Source: Agrypnia vestita (Eukaryota > Arthropoda > Insecta > Trichoptera > Phryganeidae). Taken from it: a stretch of DNA of 64,000 nt. The position numbers and the translations under genes were made by a program. Positions 11,310 through 22,549 of the stretch are shown in pieces. The DNA lies in assembly GCA_016648135.1 (NCBI GenBank), contig JADDOH010000328.1, forward strand, positions 186,001-250,000. The letters are read 5' to 3'. Every line of letters begins with the position of its first letter. The first letter of the stretch is position 1. The notes under the pieces were generated by a model. That model worked only from the letters and a program-made list of their open reading frames with translations, searched no databases and had not been told where the DNA came from.

Positions 11310-11760
11310 AATATTTCTGATGTTTTTTAAAAAATGTATAAATTTACTTCATTGGTAGTAAATTAATTACAAGAATAATATGAATTATAAGATTTAGTAT
11401 CTCATTAGTGTGACCATTTGTACAAAAATTCTAAGCAAATATTGTAATCATGCGAACTCCGGTAAACACCTACCCTGGGACAGTTAAATCGCGACAACCC
11501 CCAAAGGTCGTTAACGTTATGTTGACATAATAAAACAACCCCAAATATATTTGCTAGGTGGGACATCAAAGCGTTACGTTTATGGATTTATTATCATAAA
11601 TTTAGGATTATATATAAATAATATTATGACAAGTGTAACGTTTTTAAATTCTTTTATCTTTCATAAAAACATAGCACATAATTTACCCTATTTTTTATAG
11701 TTATAGATACTATTTTAATAATAAGAATAAGTTTTTAAAAATAATAAATTCGAAATTAGA
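11310..11760. other. No recognisable gene or repeat
   Basis: AT-rich spacer between the mariner and a SINE. Confidence 0.3.
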
Positions 11761-11764
11761 GTAG

Positions 11765-11932
11765 AGACGCGTGTTGTTGTAGTGGTCATGATGCTCGCCT
11801 AGTGATCTGGCGCTCAGTGGTGTGAGCCCCATTGCAAGACACCAACAAATTAGTCTTATTTTAGCTCAGAAATATAGCAAAAATATTCATGCGACACGTA
11901 CACCGTATTCGAATCTCTATTTAAAAAAAATT
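11765..11932 (+). mobile_element. tRNA-derived SINE, family 2, copy D
   Basis: Plus-strand copy starting with the head GTTGTTGTAGTGGTCATGAT, continuing through a decayed B-box (near 11815-11830) and ending in GCGACACGTACACCGTATTC and an A-rich run. More diverged than copies C and E. Confidence 0.6.
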
Positions 11933-12370
11933 CTAAATATTTTAGCTATTGAAAATGATAATAATATAATTATGCTATTTTTGTAATATTTTTTGAGGTA
12001 TCTAGTTAATAAAATGTTAATAAAAATCGTTGTATTGATTAATTTCTCTTAAATTCATTAGTCATGATATTTATGTGAATATATTCATGTATGAATTATT
12101 TATTTTATTACTCATTTTATTACTCAGAGATTGTAATAAATGTATAATATTTGCACACAATATCAAAAATAATTATGTAAACCATGTTTAATATAATACC
12201 ATCTCAATAATTTTATTTGATTTGTTTCTTACTATTAAAAAAAACGATGTTGTTTTAATTTATTTTATTAAATATATTTTTTTTTATTCAACCCTAAAAT
12301 ATTTGTTGTGAAAATAATATAATGTTGTAACAATTGTACAAATTACTATTTCTTATGCATAAAATGTAAC

Positions 12371-12612
12371 GGGGGTATAAAAGTAAAGGCAGCAATATCC
12401 AAAAAATAGAAAAACGTTTTGAATGCAGTTACCGAGAATTACTTATTTAGAATGTACTTTATGTGTCCATCCCTTCCAAAATCGTATTTTCTATAAATGT
12501 ATACACTATAGTTCCTGTAAAATCTCTAATTCAATACCTTCTAAATTAATAATTCTCGATGGCTGTATTAAAATATTTTTGGATATTGCTTCCTTTGCTT
12601 TTATACCCCACA
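12371..12612. mobile_element. Palindromic MITE with TATAAAA ends, copy A
   Basis: About 242 bp; the left end GGGGTATAAAAGTAAAGGCA and the right end CCTTTGCTTTTATACCCC are inverted. The inner blocks (TTGAATGCAGTTACCGAGAA, and the counterpart near 12553) extend the inverted repeat to roughly 80-100 bp per side with interruptions. Three more copies lie at 23.2, 43.4 and 48.4 kb. No coding sequence is supported; the open frame across it is incidental. Confidence 0.75.
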
Positions 12613-12960
12613 TATTATCACCATCACTTTCTATTTAACATTAATGCTTTATGAATTAAGTGCAATATGATATTTACTTACATTTGAAAAAATTTCACTG
12701 GATTTAATGTTACGCAACTAATTTTTTAAAAATTATTACACGCAGTATTGTGGCGTTAGATACATTCATGAGAAATAAAAAGTTTTCACGCACGTTTTCA
12801 TTGAGTATTCGCAACGGACAATCAATTTTTATAAAATGTAAAGAAATACAAAATATTTTTTTTTTATTTAAATGTAAATATTCTAAACAATAACTTGACA
12901 GCTTTATATGAAATAAATTATCTACAAACACATTTTTTTTATTGTAGAGGTTACACCACC

Positions 12961-13290
12961 TTGATATTTATTTTTATTTATTTATTTATTTCAAAAAATC
13001 CTTGTTTACAAATAAAGGTACTTAATACTAATTTAACAATAAAAATATAAGATAAATTACACTTTTTTTTTTCTTCTTAAATTTGTGGATTGTGCCACTC
13101 TACTAGGCTACGCCTGTCCCAGAGTGGCGTTATAGAACACAATTATAATATTTTTTTGAATTCGTCAGTAATATTTATTTTCATAAGGTAGTAATTATGT
13201 ATCTACAAAGTATCAAGTGCAATGTTAGTGATAAGTTGAGTGAGTCATAAGTCCAAGTGTAAATATGTGTAAAAAATTGTTTAGTAAACA
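12961..13290 (-). mobile_element. LINE 3' end with (AAAT)n tail, copy A
   Basis: Shares about 320 bp with 57185-57520, including GCCACTCTACTAGGCTACGC and AGAGTGGC. On the minus strand it ends in an AAATAAATAAAT run, as expected of the 3' end of a CR1/Jockey-type LINE. A minus-strand frame reads NATLGQA (stop) PSRVAQSTN, possibly the decayed C-terminus. The family is uncertain. Confidence 0.5.
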
Positions 13291-13299
13291 GTAAGTAAA

Positions 13300-13995
13300 T
13301 TTTCAGTTGCTGTTCTACCTTTGGAGGTAAGCCAGTTGTTTGCTAACGCTTATTTTATTAATTGAGTATATTCTGATTTTCTTCGCGCGTCGTGCAGAAG
13401 GATCGCTGCGCAACAGCACATAACTGCGCCATTTTGGAATTATAAAAATAATTTGTTTAAGAAAAATATTAACCAATGTAAGCTGTAAGTAGTAAAATAA
13501 ATTTTATTTGAGCAAGAGTTACGTCAAAAACTGACTGATTGAAATTGATTGAATTTTTTCATGTCTTTTAAGTATTGAACTTCTTAAAAATTAAAATAAA
13601 AGAAAAAATATCTTCAAAAGGAGAAAATGATTGTGTTAATATAATTAATAAAAATGTACTTTATTTTCATCACTTATTTAAAAAAAAGTATTGTCAATAT
13701 GTGGTGAAAACAAAGTACCTACATTTACATTAATTATAATTATAAAAACAACATCGACCATCTACAAAAAGGAATATCTGATATTTTAACTCCTACCTTA
13801 AAATTAAAATAAATTACACTAAAAATCTGTGAAACATTAAATAGAAGTCTATTAATGTCTGTATTCACCGGCTTATTATATTTAATTAATAATATAAAAT
13901 AAAATTTTCGTCTGATGTTCCGAATTTTCCGGTAAATTGTTTGAAAGGTAATTAAACCCTTGGCTTATTCGTCATGTCGAGTCAAGGTTTGTGTC
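13300..13995. other. No recognisable gene or repeat
   Basis: AT-rich sequence with a small GC-richer patch at about 13385-13435; nothing assignable. Confidence 0.3.
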
Positions 13996-13999
13996 AGTT

Positions 14000-14115
14000 T
14001 ATAATTGCTCCGCACCACGTGTATTCATCGCAGGCTGTAAATATAACATGGTTTTAGACCATTGACGATTAGTTAGTTACCTTTGACGTCAAAGGTTCCG
14101 CGGCGGGAGCTACCT
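14000..14115. promoter_or_regulatory. GC-richer pocket with an 18-bp perfect palindrome around TGACGTCA
   Basis: ACCTTTGACGTCAAAGGT at 14079-14096 is a perfect 18-bp palindrome. Its centre TGACGTCA is the consensus CRE/ATF site, and each half also contains CTTTGA, a TCF-like core. Nearby are CACGTG (near 14017) and ATTAGTTAG. The block is non-repetitive here. Regulatory function is inferred. Confidence 0.4.
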
Positions 14116-14323
14116 ACGTTGGTCTTATACATACGAGTATATACAAAATGTGTTAATCTAGTAAATCGTTCAGTTAATGATGTTACCTCTCAATTTTTTA
14201 AGAAGTAAAACGATGATGTTTTTGAGTGATGCTGAGTAGCATTGTAATGATTTTATGTGTAAGAAATAATTTACTTGAGTGGCATTATGGATGAATAGTG
14301 TATTATATATTTTTTTTACGCTT

Positions 14324-14481
14324 CAACAGGTCAAGGGGCACAATTTCAGAATCAAAACACATCACAAAACACCCAGGCTTGAGTAAATCACATAAAATTA
14401 ATTGTGACCTCACCGGGAATCGAACCCGAAATCCTCAGTGTGAGAAGCCAGTGTCATGCCCACTGGGCTATGAGGGCCGCC
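14324..14481 (-). mobile_element. tRNA-derived SINE, family 1, copy C (best preserved)
   Basis: On the minus strand: GGCGGCCCTCATAGCCCAGT head with an A-box region, then CGGGTTCGATTCCCGG containing an exact B-box (near 14414-14429). The body has CTCAAGCCTGGGTGTTTTGT and the 3' end is near CCCCTTGACCTGTTGAAGCG followed by an AT-rich run. The incidental open frame across it is not a gene. Confidence 0.8.
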
Positions 14482-14484
14482 TTC

Positions 14485-15180
14485 ATTTTCGTATATAATA
14501 AATGTATATTTGAGTGATGTTATGGATGAAAAAATGTACATGTACAAGGGAGAAAAGTGGTATATTTGATCGTTTTTTAATGAGTAAAAAATGTATATTA
14601 CTAGACTATTAAAAAATTATTTTAAATCTACCTACTCCCTAGCTTCTTTACCTTCTTCCTATTGTGCAAAAATTGAAGATAAAATATTTATAACCCTTGA
14701 AGACATATATTTTTATTACCATATGTCAAAATATGTCTTATTTCTATCACAATAGATCTCTTATGGTAGACTTTTTGATTATTATTTTCGGTGAATAATA
14801 AATATTATGCGCACAAATTATTTATAAGTCAGAAAAGAAAGAGAGGAAAAGTCGTTTGCATGCTTGTGAATACATGAATACCAAAAAATTTTAAATAGAA
14901 CATTTTATGTAAGTTTATTACAATTTTATTTGACGTGTTTATAAAGCTAATGGCATTGTAAAGATAGTCCAATATTTCACAGAAGATAAGTCATAAATAC
15001 TGAAAAAAATGCAAATGAAAAAAGAATAATTTGGACTGATATTATTGTCAAAAATCTACCTTTAAAATATTGTTGAGGAGCTCGTATATAGGAGACTATG
15101 TGGCACGTGCGAATTGAGATTACCTGATAAAACTTGACGATAATATATTAAATTGAAATGTTTTTATATTTGTTTAAATT
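14485..15180. other. No gene; short segment shared with 56.6 kb
   Basis: Mostly featureless AT-rich DNA. The segment at about 14940-15020 (GTAAAGATAGTCCAATATTT... ATAAATACTGAAAA) resembles part of the foldback at 56555-56739 and a short piece near 35650, so it is a decayed dispersed repeat. Confidence 0.35.
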
Positions 15181-15184
15181 TCAG

Positions 15185-15480
15185 TCTCGCACGGTACCTA
15201 CGGTGTTTGGGAAGCCTTAAAACAGCCTCCCTCTGCGGGGCAGGTTGAGACGCCGTCTCCGCGAAAATCTGTTGCCTGGAAACTTTGCGACGGGGTTTGG
15301 CGTCTGTATCGAAGCGTCGCGTCATCCACGCATGCTATTTCACGGCAAAGGTTTCGCCAAATATTCAGAATGCATTTACATAAATTTGTAGCTCTGGTGA
15401 AAACAATTCAGCCTAACGTGAAAACACTTTCCTCAAAACTATTGGAGCCACAGCGGTGCGTAACAAGCACACCGATGAAA
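15185..15480. other. GC-richer pocket, candidate conserved noncoding DNA
   Basis: Non-repetitive in this window and much richer in GC than the flanks. No frame is open through it on either strand. It may be a regulatory element or an exon fragment of an unrecognised transcript; I favour noncoding. Confidence 0.3.
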
Positions 15481-15883
15481 TTGTTTATTGAATTATTTTT
15501 TTAATCAATTCACGTTATCTTCATTATCCTCAGAATATCAAGGATCGGAATGTTATCCAAAACACTCGAAATTTGCTAGTATATACTTTTGTTTCTATGA
15601 TAAATCTCAAGTCATCTGTAGTATGTCAATATATCTATCATTATAGGGGAATAAAAATAATATAAGTATATATATATTATAAAATACTCGTTACCTCAAA
15701 ATAAATGTAGAATGTTATATTACAGAGGTCAAAATATTTAATAAAAAATATATTACCGCAAAGTAATAAGTAAATACGTTAATAATCAACACGTAAATTT
15801 GTAATATTTATTTGGAACATAACGCTGTGTTAATTAAAACATTTCAAGAAGAAAAACAAATTCAGAAACAAGAAAAAAACAAC

Positions 15884-16020
15884 CGGCGAGCTTGCATGCG
15901 AAGATGTATGAATGTGGATGAGGCGAGAGTTGTATGTCAGGACAGAAGAGTGTGGTGCTCTATCCTCTCTACCATCATGCCGTTTCCCCACGGGGAAACG
16001 GCATGATGGTAAGTTAGTCA
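15884..16020 (+). mobile_element. RTE-like LINE 3' end with terminal snap-back
   Basis: CGAGCTTGCATGCGAAGATG onward encodes RACMRRCMNVDEARVVCQDR, the conserved C-terminus of the RTE-like element (compare 61040-61160). Just before the terminus the usual sequence is replaced by an inverted copy of the last 19 nt: 15971-15989 is the exact reverse complement of 15992-16010, with a 2-nt loop. The element then ends GGCATGATGGT and AAGTTAG. Extremely 5'-truncated, no function. Confidence 0.75.
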
Positions 16021-16024
16021 GAAA

Positions 16025-17445
16025 CAAGAAAAAGAAAATCGTAACCGGGACCCTATTACTGGTTTTGTGCTATAACCGATTGCTACAATAAGCTACGCAG
16101 AAGTTGCCAAATTTCATCTAGATAGACTTTTGCTGGGTAAGACGTTTATTTTTCCGTTAGAAATGATTATCTTTTAATTGCAACGGTTCGGGGAAAAATA
16201 TATGTCGAAAAAATAAACGTACGTGGATAAAATTTGTGCTACTTCTTTGTTGAAAAAATATCAAACTCTAAAACTTAACAAAATAAATGATGGATTGAAT
16301 ACTTAATCAAAAAGAATATTATGAAATATGAAAATCTGAATAATATGATAACAATTGTGATTTCACCTTTTTTCCAAAATATGTTTTGCGTTCATAATTT
16401 ATCCTTCAGTATGGAGACCGCACGCCGCTGATAATTAAGTAAGTACCTGTCGTGTTATTGATATTTATACGCAAAGTCTATAAGGTGCTCGTGGGATTGA
16501 ATTGGAATCCGTTGTATTTCTTCAAATGAAGATAATCTAAACATGGAGAAACTTCTTGCGAATCACTGTTTTTTGCAAATCTAACTACGATAAATATAAT
16601 AATTTCTTTGTGGGTCTGCCTGTCCGTCTGCCGGTCCGTAAATTCGTAATTTGCTGGAATTAATACTTTAGATAATTAGAGCGTGACACGCAATCAGCGC
16701 GCGGTTAGTGCTGCGTGGTCATGCAAGGGGCTTTATTCATTAGTATCAGTATTTTCTGTGATTTTCACGGATGTACGGATTTTTTTTTTGTAATTTTGTA
16801 ATTTATGTAATTTCACTACATCTTTAGGCTATTATAAAAATAATTCAAATTACAGCATGCATTTCTCCTCTGAAATAGTAATTATTGTGCTCAGGAGAGG
16901 AACAATCTAACATGATTTAAATAGGTACAATGTTTCTTAAACTACAAGTATTTATAATTGTTAGAAATAATCATGTTTTCTATGAAATATATCATATAAA
17001 TATAATGTTATCATTTCTAAGATACAGCTTTATTACAAAATATACTTATTTTAATTTGCAAAACGGAAAATTTATTTTAATATTTTATACATAAATAGGA
17101 ATAGTAATGCCGCATGATTGCGGATTATTTTGGAATAAAAATTTGGTCTTTTGTGTGTGGACAGATATTGATTAAAATTGATTGATTTTTGGTGTCTATA
17201 ATATTTTTCTATATATGAAAAACATCTAGATTTCTTGATCATAGTTTTATCGCGGCATTTCACTATTTAGAGCTCTGACATTTATATATCTACTCGGTAT
17301 CAAACGACGTATAAATTGGCAAAATAATAATAAAATATTGTGCACAAAGTGACGAAGTGTGAAAGCTAGTTATGTGAGGAAATGTTTTTCATTGGCTACC
17401 TTGAGGGTTCCTTTATTAAACATAAATTATAATAAAGCTGTCTCA
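16025..17445. other. No supported gene
   Basis: AT-rich sequence. A GTCTGCCTGTCCGTCTGCC stretch at about 16614-16633 resembles the pyrimidine-rich part of the Helitron-like family, but I find no termini. GC-richer bases at 16680-16740 are not assignable. Confidence 0.3.
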
Positions 17446-17449
17446 TTAT

Positions 17450-17720
17450 ATCCAGTAATGTTACGAAAACATTTCCAATCACTGCCTTTGGACGTCTCAA
17501 AGGCCTCCTCGCCCCGCCCACGTCGTGTTTTCACGCTGAGAAACACTTTGATCTGCCGCCAGCCCTGAACTACCCCCACACGGCCCTCTTTCACTTCAAC
17601 TTTAGAGGGTGAGTGCCTCTGTGTGAGGAGGCAACCTTCCCCGCGTCTTTTATCGCCTCTGGGTCTTTTCTGCTCTCAGTCTACCTCTGGGATACTTTTT
17701 AAAGATGACTATGACACAAG
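17450..17720. other. GC-richer pocket, candidate conserved noncoding DNA
   Basis: Pyrimidine-rich, GC-rich block without repeats in the window. It includes short symmetrical motifs such as CCTTTGGACGTCTCAAAGG (17487-17505) and GTGTTTTCACGCTGAGAAACAC (near 17524-17545). It may be regulatory. The open frame of 69 codons across its first half has no recognisable similarity. Confidence 0.3.
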
Positions 17721-17902
17721 GAGAGTGACATTAACATTACGTTTATGACGACAAAAATGTATCAAGCTGGTGTTCAAAACTCGTTCTTGGACGAGACGGA
17801 CGATTCGTGAAAAATATAATAATTTATATAATTACCTTCTTATCTAGTGCAGCAGCATAACAACATTTGTCAATTTTCAAATTTAAAAAAAATATATTAT
17901 AA

Positions 17903-18422
17903 TGCGATCCCCCGTAATATGTCGAAGACAATAAAACTATAGAAACCTCTGGAACGCCTTACAACACTCTGGAGTTATCTAAATTATTCGGAACAGTTTG
18001 GAAATAACGGGAACATTCTCGCAAGCATTAGAAATATATAGAATAATCTCGGAGATTCGAAAAACCAACGTGTCTCGTATAAAAAGGCGGAACCAGTACC
18101 GCGACGATTCATGTTTGTTTTGACTTTTGATCAACGCGACTTGAGAGCCAGCGATAAAACACAAGCGACCGCAGTGCTACGATACGAGCGAAATACCTAC
18201 TTACGTGCGATAGTTGAACAGAATATTCGAGAATGCGATAAAAAAGTTTTTCACAGAAGAGTGATTAATTAAGAAATAGTGAGAATTAAAGAATAGTGTT
18301 TAAGATAAATTCGTGTCCAGTGGCTTTGTAAATTTGTAATGAAAAATAATGAATAAATCGGTAATTAATTTCCGATATTTTAATTTTCCTTCACGTAGAC
18401 AAGTACAGAATGGGATATTACA
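17903..18422 (+). mobile_element. Solo LTR with heat-shock-element-like sites, copy 1
   Basis: About 520 bp beginning TGCG and ending ATATTACA. Flanks share TATTATA (17895-17901 and 18423-18429), roughly a target duplication although offset by one base. It is the counterpart of an inverted, diverged copy at 19783-20239, which shows it is a repeat and not a unique promoter. It carries a TATA box (TATAAAAA, 18078-18085), a GAACATTC at 18011-18018 and GAATATTCGAGAA at 18231-18243, matching the nGAAnnTTCnnGAAn heat-shock element. There is no internal retroviral coding region beside it. The LTR family (gypsy, Pao or other) is not known. Confidence 0.6.
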
Positions 18423-18592
18423 TATTATACATATATATTTATTTATATAGCTATATTTATATTTATTATTGCTTTTGTGTTTAGTTTACAGAATTTTTTT
18501 TAAGAAATTTAAAATGAATCGAATTTCAATAAATATATTTATTGATTTCTATTAGTTTTGCATAAAATGTTATAGCTGTTTCGGCATTAAAA

Positions 18593-18650
18593 GTTTGAAA
18601 ACATCACAAAAAACTCTATTACCAAGACAACTGGCCTACGAGGCCAATAG
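18593..18650 (-). mobile_element. Fragment resembling SINE family 1
   Basis: A short minus-strand piece combining a CATCACAAAAAAC block with a TGGCCTACGAGGCC head-like block, as if the SINE had lost its middle. Weak. Confidence 0.3.
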
Positions 18651-18699
18651 TTTGTATATGATATAGTAGAGAAAGGGTTGGAAATGGGATGTTTATTTA

Positions 18700-18985
18700 T
18701 CCTACCCTTTTTGCTTCTTCTTCTTCCTCGTTCTTTAGCGGCCTCATGAGATTCGGAAGTCCATAACTTTCATATCTCTTAGCATAATCTGCGCATCTCG
18801 GCCTTAGTCGTAATGGTCGTCCCCTCGGTTGGCTTGCTTATGGGCTTTGTGTGTCTTACGGGACTCATCTGTTCCCGCTGCATATCCATCCACTGCAGTC
18901 TCTTTGTTTTCACTCTACTCGGGTTATCTGGGGTAGTACATTGTTCCCATTAACCTCCTCCTCTCCGGTTAGGGTAGAGAAACTA
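18700..18985. other. Unassigned, moderately GC-rich segment adjoining an RTE remnant
   Basis: Not AT-rich like the flanks and without obvious similarity elsewhere in this window. It could be the flank of an older insertion or part of another retroelement. I cannot assign it. Confidence 0.25.
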
Positions 18986-18989
18986 ATTT

Positions 18990-19500
18990 ACTAAACATTA
19001 CGGAGTTTTTCCTTAGAGTTTGGCAGAACGGATAGATTGCCACACTCTTTAATCCTTGCACACCACTTATGCCTCTTCACCTTTCAGACATCTTCATTTG
19101 CATGGTTGAAGTTTTTAAAAGGGCCATCCTCCAATATTGAGTTAATCTGGTCATGCCAGGTTTTCCGCGGACGCCATCTGTTTTTGCTGCCTTCAACACT
19201 CGCCTCATAATTTTTCTTTACTTTCCTATCAACATTTTCTTTACCATCTCAGCGATGCATTCTTTATTCTGTCTACTACGCTACAGCCAATACTACATTC
19301 ACTTCTAATACGTTCAGTCTTCACTCTATCCTCTAAATATTTTTCATGCGTACGTCTAAGCGACCGCATTTCTACCGCATTTAATCTACATACTTTCGTT
19401 TTTTTTGCCAATTTCATCCTGCACCTCTATATATCAAAGATGGCATAACATCTCCATTACCTCGCTAGTCTTTGCTTCCTTTGACAGATTCTTATTGGAT
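18990..19500 (-). mobile_element. RTE-like LINE fragment, degenerate
   Basis: The minus strand carries the C-terminal region of the RTE-like element in order: cognates of NAVEMRSLRR near 19370, RVRNE near 19320, the truncated AERMVxK near 19240, and RGRPRKTWHDQ (here with changes) near 19150-19180. It ends near 19015 in the CQDRRVW region. Many frameshifts and an internal deletion near 19250 show an old copy. No tetranucleotide tail survives. Confidence 0.75.
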
Positions 19501-19782
19501 ATTAGATATGGACTAGGAGTATCGCATAGGGCAAACGTTTTATAAATTTGCACTCCAGCACTATCACGATGAGGTCATTTGGTGTACGACCCGTGCCGTC
19601 AACCAACTACGGCAAGGATAGCTACTAATAAACTGTGTGAAGTATATTTCACTGAACACTGATACACTATGTATTTTGTACACAATCGTGTTCGTGTATT
19701 AAAAAACAAAGTTCTGAGTAGGTACCTACTGCCTCGTGTTATGTGCTTATTTGAAATAATATTTATGTATAATTAATAATAC

Positions 19783-20239
19783 TGTCACGAGACGTAGGAG
19801 GCAAATGTAATCACTAGAAATAAATTACCGATTTTCAAATTTTTTTATCAAATTCACAAAGTCACTGAACACGAATTAAATTTTAAGAAAATTATTTAAT
19901 TCACTGTATTTCTAAATTAATCACTCGTCTATAAAACACTTTTTATGGTTTTCTTGAATATTCTGTTCAATTATCACAAGCAGGTATTTCGCTTAATATT
20001 TTGCTCTGTTATCCACGATTGGCCACACTATGGCTCCGTCGCCAACGTTGCACCGGTAGAAACATCAAAACGTCCATTTTTCGAATCTCTGAGAGTGATC
20101 CATACATTTCTATTGCTTACAAGAATGTTCCCGTCACCGTTCCTATCACTGTTTCAGACGTCTTCCGAATTTTTTGAAGATTTGTATTATATAGTGCTGT
20201 CCCATAGTGACAAATTACGAGGGATTTGGATAGTCCGCA
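19783..20239 (-). mobile_element. Solo LTR with heat-shock-element-like sites, copy 2
   Basis: The reverse complement aligns with the LTR at 17903-18422 over most of its length: the TGCG start at 20239, CCTCGTAATTTGTC, GAGATTCGAAAAA, TTGAACAGAATATTC and GTGATTAATT blocks. Both heat-shock-like sites persist (GAATGTTC at 20123-20130 and TTCTTGAATATTC at 19951-19963 on the plus strand), whereas the TATA box does not. It is clearly diverged from copy 1, so the two are not the matching LTRs of one recent insertion. The 3' end near 19783 is uncertain. Confidence 0.55.
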
Positions 20240-20244
20240 ATTCC

Positions 20245-20500
20245 TTCTGTGTACAGTTTCATTACAATACATTCATTAATTCTTCTTCTATTTCAATGAA
20301 TATTTTATTATTTTTATTATTGTAGTTTGTGTCTGCGTTTAAATAGCGGATCAAGTCTTACCCACTCAACTTGGTAACGCTGGTATAAACTAATTAATTT
20401 TATTATAGTTTTATTTTATTACATAGTTATTAGCATAAAAATACGTATTCATAGTTAAAGTGCGTGCCTGTTGTCATTTACTCGTTATTTTTAATAATTG
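20245..20500. other. No recognisable gene
   Basis: The 126-codon plus-strand frame ending at 20325 is antisense to the LTR and is not a gene. The rest is AT-rich. Confidence 0.3.
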
Positions 20501-20504
20501 AATT

Positions 20505-20680
20505 TGAGAGTACCTCATCACCCCTTGCCCCCGAGCGCCCCCTGTCTGTGTACATTTCCTCAGTCCACCCCTGAGCGCGAGCTGGGGTGGAGGGGCCACG
20601 GCTCGTCACCCGCGCCCAATGCGCCCCCGCTGATGCAATAGAGACGGCCGGAAATTGTATTATGTCTCACTTTATTATTC
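20505..20680. other. GC-rich pocket, candidate conserved noncoding DNA
   Basis: About 170 bp of strongly GC-rich, non-repetitive sequence between very AT-rich flanks, with no open frame. Possible regulatory element. Confidence 0.3.
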
Positions 20681-20689
20681 CTCGATTGA

Positions 20690-22545
20690 AGTGCTTTTAG
20701 GAAACGTTTATGAGACCATTTTGAAATATAATATTTTCTTGATTGAGGAAAATTAGTTATGTAATATTTGCTGAAAATTACATTTAAAATTATAGTACTT
20801 TAATATACTTTTTAACATTGATATTTTAAATACTATATTTGAATTAGAAATCCGCTCCGGTGTGCAAGTACTTTATTGATTTTTTATTTTATAGATCGCC
20901 AGAAATTTTTTTTGCAAATTTTGCAAATTTATTTCGAATAATTTGGCATCGTTATCATATTTTAACATCAATGATATAAAATTATCTTTCCAACAATACC
21001 ATGGCCGTTGCCACAATTTTTATGAGTTTTATTTAATTTTAATTTTATATACCTTTTAAAAAACTTCAATAAAACTCATATTAAAATTCCCTGTCATTAA
21101 TTTCGGTGGTTAAATGGTTCGTGATTAATTTCTGTGTCAAGGAAGATCTTTTTACATGAAACATTTATGGCACTGAAGTGCAGCGACAGCCTTTTTAAAA
21201 GCCGAAAAACTCATTGAATATTAATATCCCTCTAACTATGACCATTAGGGTTACAACATAACCTTGACAAAGGTTTACAGAATGTAAAGTTTGACTACAG
21301 ACATGAACACCTTTAATTTTAAAGAATTGGATGAAATAAAGTTAAAACAATAATTTTATAAAAAATTTTATGTACATTTATTATGATGAGCATTTTAAGG
21401 TCCTGTTGAAAAAATTACGTCTAATATAGAAAATATCACGCACTGTCTGCATGATATCTGCTAAAAATATAAATGAATTTGTATTAAAAAAAATACTGTA
21501 CAACAAGATTACCATTACGGTTTGTCGAGTCAATTTTTAAAAATTAATTATGACAATTTGAATTTAACTTCCCTTATTCATGCAAAATTCTGGTATCGAC
21601 ATACTTTTTTGAAACAAAATTTCAAAAAAACGATTTGACAAACGATAGACTGTTTTGAAGATTTTAAAAAAATATTTGAAAACTCTTTGAGATATCATGC
21701 AGACAGCTCAAATCGATATCGAAAAAGTTTTTTTGAGATAAATGCTTTTATAAATTAAAACTGTTATATTTCTACAAAAATAAATTAAATCATTTTTTTT
21801 CGTAATCTGCCATTCGAGATTAATGTTGAATCCCTTTCCTTCGTGTACTTTATTATAGTTTGAATTTTTATATCATACTCGGCAATACCAGAAAAAAAGC
21901 GGTAAACTGAAAAATATATGAAAATGTACTTTCTGAAGTGCTGCCATGTTTATTAGCGTAACTTATCAATGGAACCGAATAAACCAAAATATTATATTTA
22001 ATATTAAGACAACTATAGGAATAATAATAATTAATGTAAAAAAAAATGAAGAATTTTTTTTCGTTCGTTTAGGTGTGACCTCTTTATCTTTATCAAATAG
22101 ACCATATATTTTTATATTTAGCCATTTTTTTTGTCGTGTAAAAAATGTAAAAACTCTGAGAATGCCTTTAAATTCTTTCCAGGATTCTCTGTCTAGCGTT
22201 CTTAAACTTTCCCGGCTCAGAAGGAACATTGCACGCTTCAAGTTTCTTCAGGTAAATGATACGAACGCGACACTTCACGCCAGGATAAAAATAAGCATTG
22301 TTATAACTTTCGTGAAATTAAATATTGATCACCGTATACAATGTGAAGCGAACTCAGGAAAGATGGTTATAAAGCTTTCAAACGAGAAATGGAAAACATT
22401 TCGGAAAAAATGTTCACCTAGCAGATAAACACAAAAAATATTTCAATTAAGCTATCAATACCTGCGTCATATATGGCTAATATCTGTTGTGTTTTGCATC
22501 ACAGCGCTTGACAAGATTTTCAAACAGTCCAAAATAATAAATAAT
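20690..22545. other. No supported gene; one short inverted repeat
   Basis: AT-rich. TGTCTGCATGATATCT (21443-21458) recurs inverted at 21692-21707, which may bound a decayed 265-bp foldback. A 160-codon plus-strand frame (21946-22428) has low complexity, a competing antisense frame and no recognisable domain, so I do not call it. Confidence 0.3.
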
Positions 22546-22549
22546 GATT

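Noticed and set aside
14400..14481. Genuine tRNA gene on the minus strand
   Set aside because: The B-box is exact, but the cloverleaf is incomplete and several copies with a shared non-tRNA body show that it is a SINE.
17903..18422. Host heat-shock gene promoter
   Set aside because: The TATA box and HSE-like sites first suggested an hsp promoter, but no coding exon follows and a second inverted copy of the whole segment exists at 19783-20239, so an LTR is the better reading.
19945..20325. 126-codon plus-strand open frame
   Set aside because: It overlaps the minus-strand LTR that aligns with 17903-18422; no protein similarity recognised.
21946..22428. 160-codon plus-strand open frame
   Set aside because: Low-complexity Ile/Lys/Asn-rich start, competing antisense frame, no domain; length is plausible by chance in AT-rich DNA.
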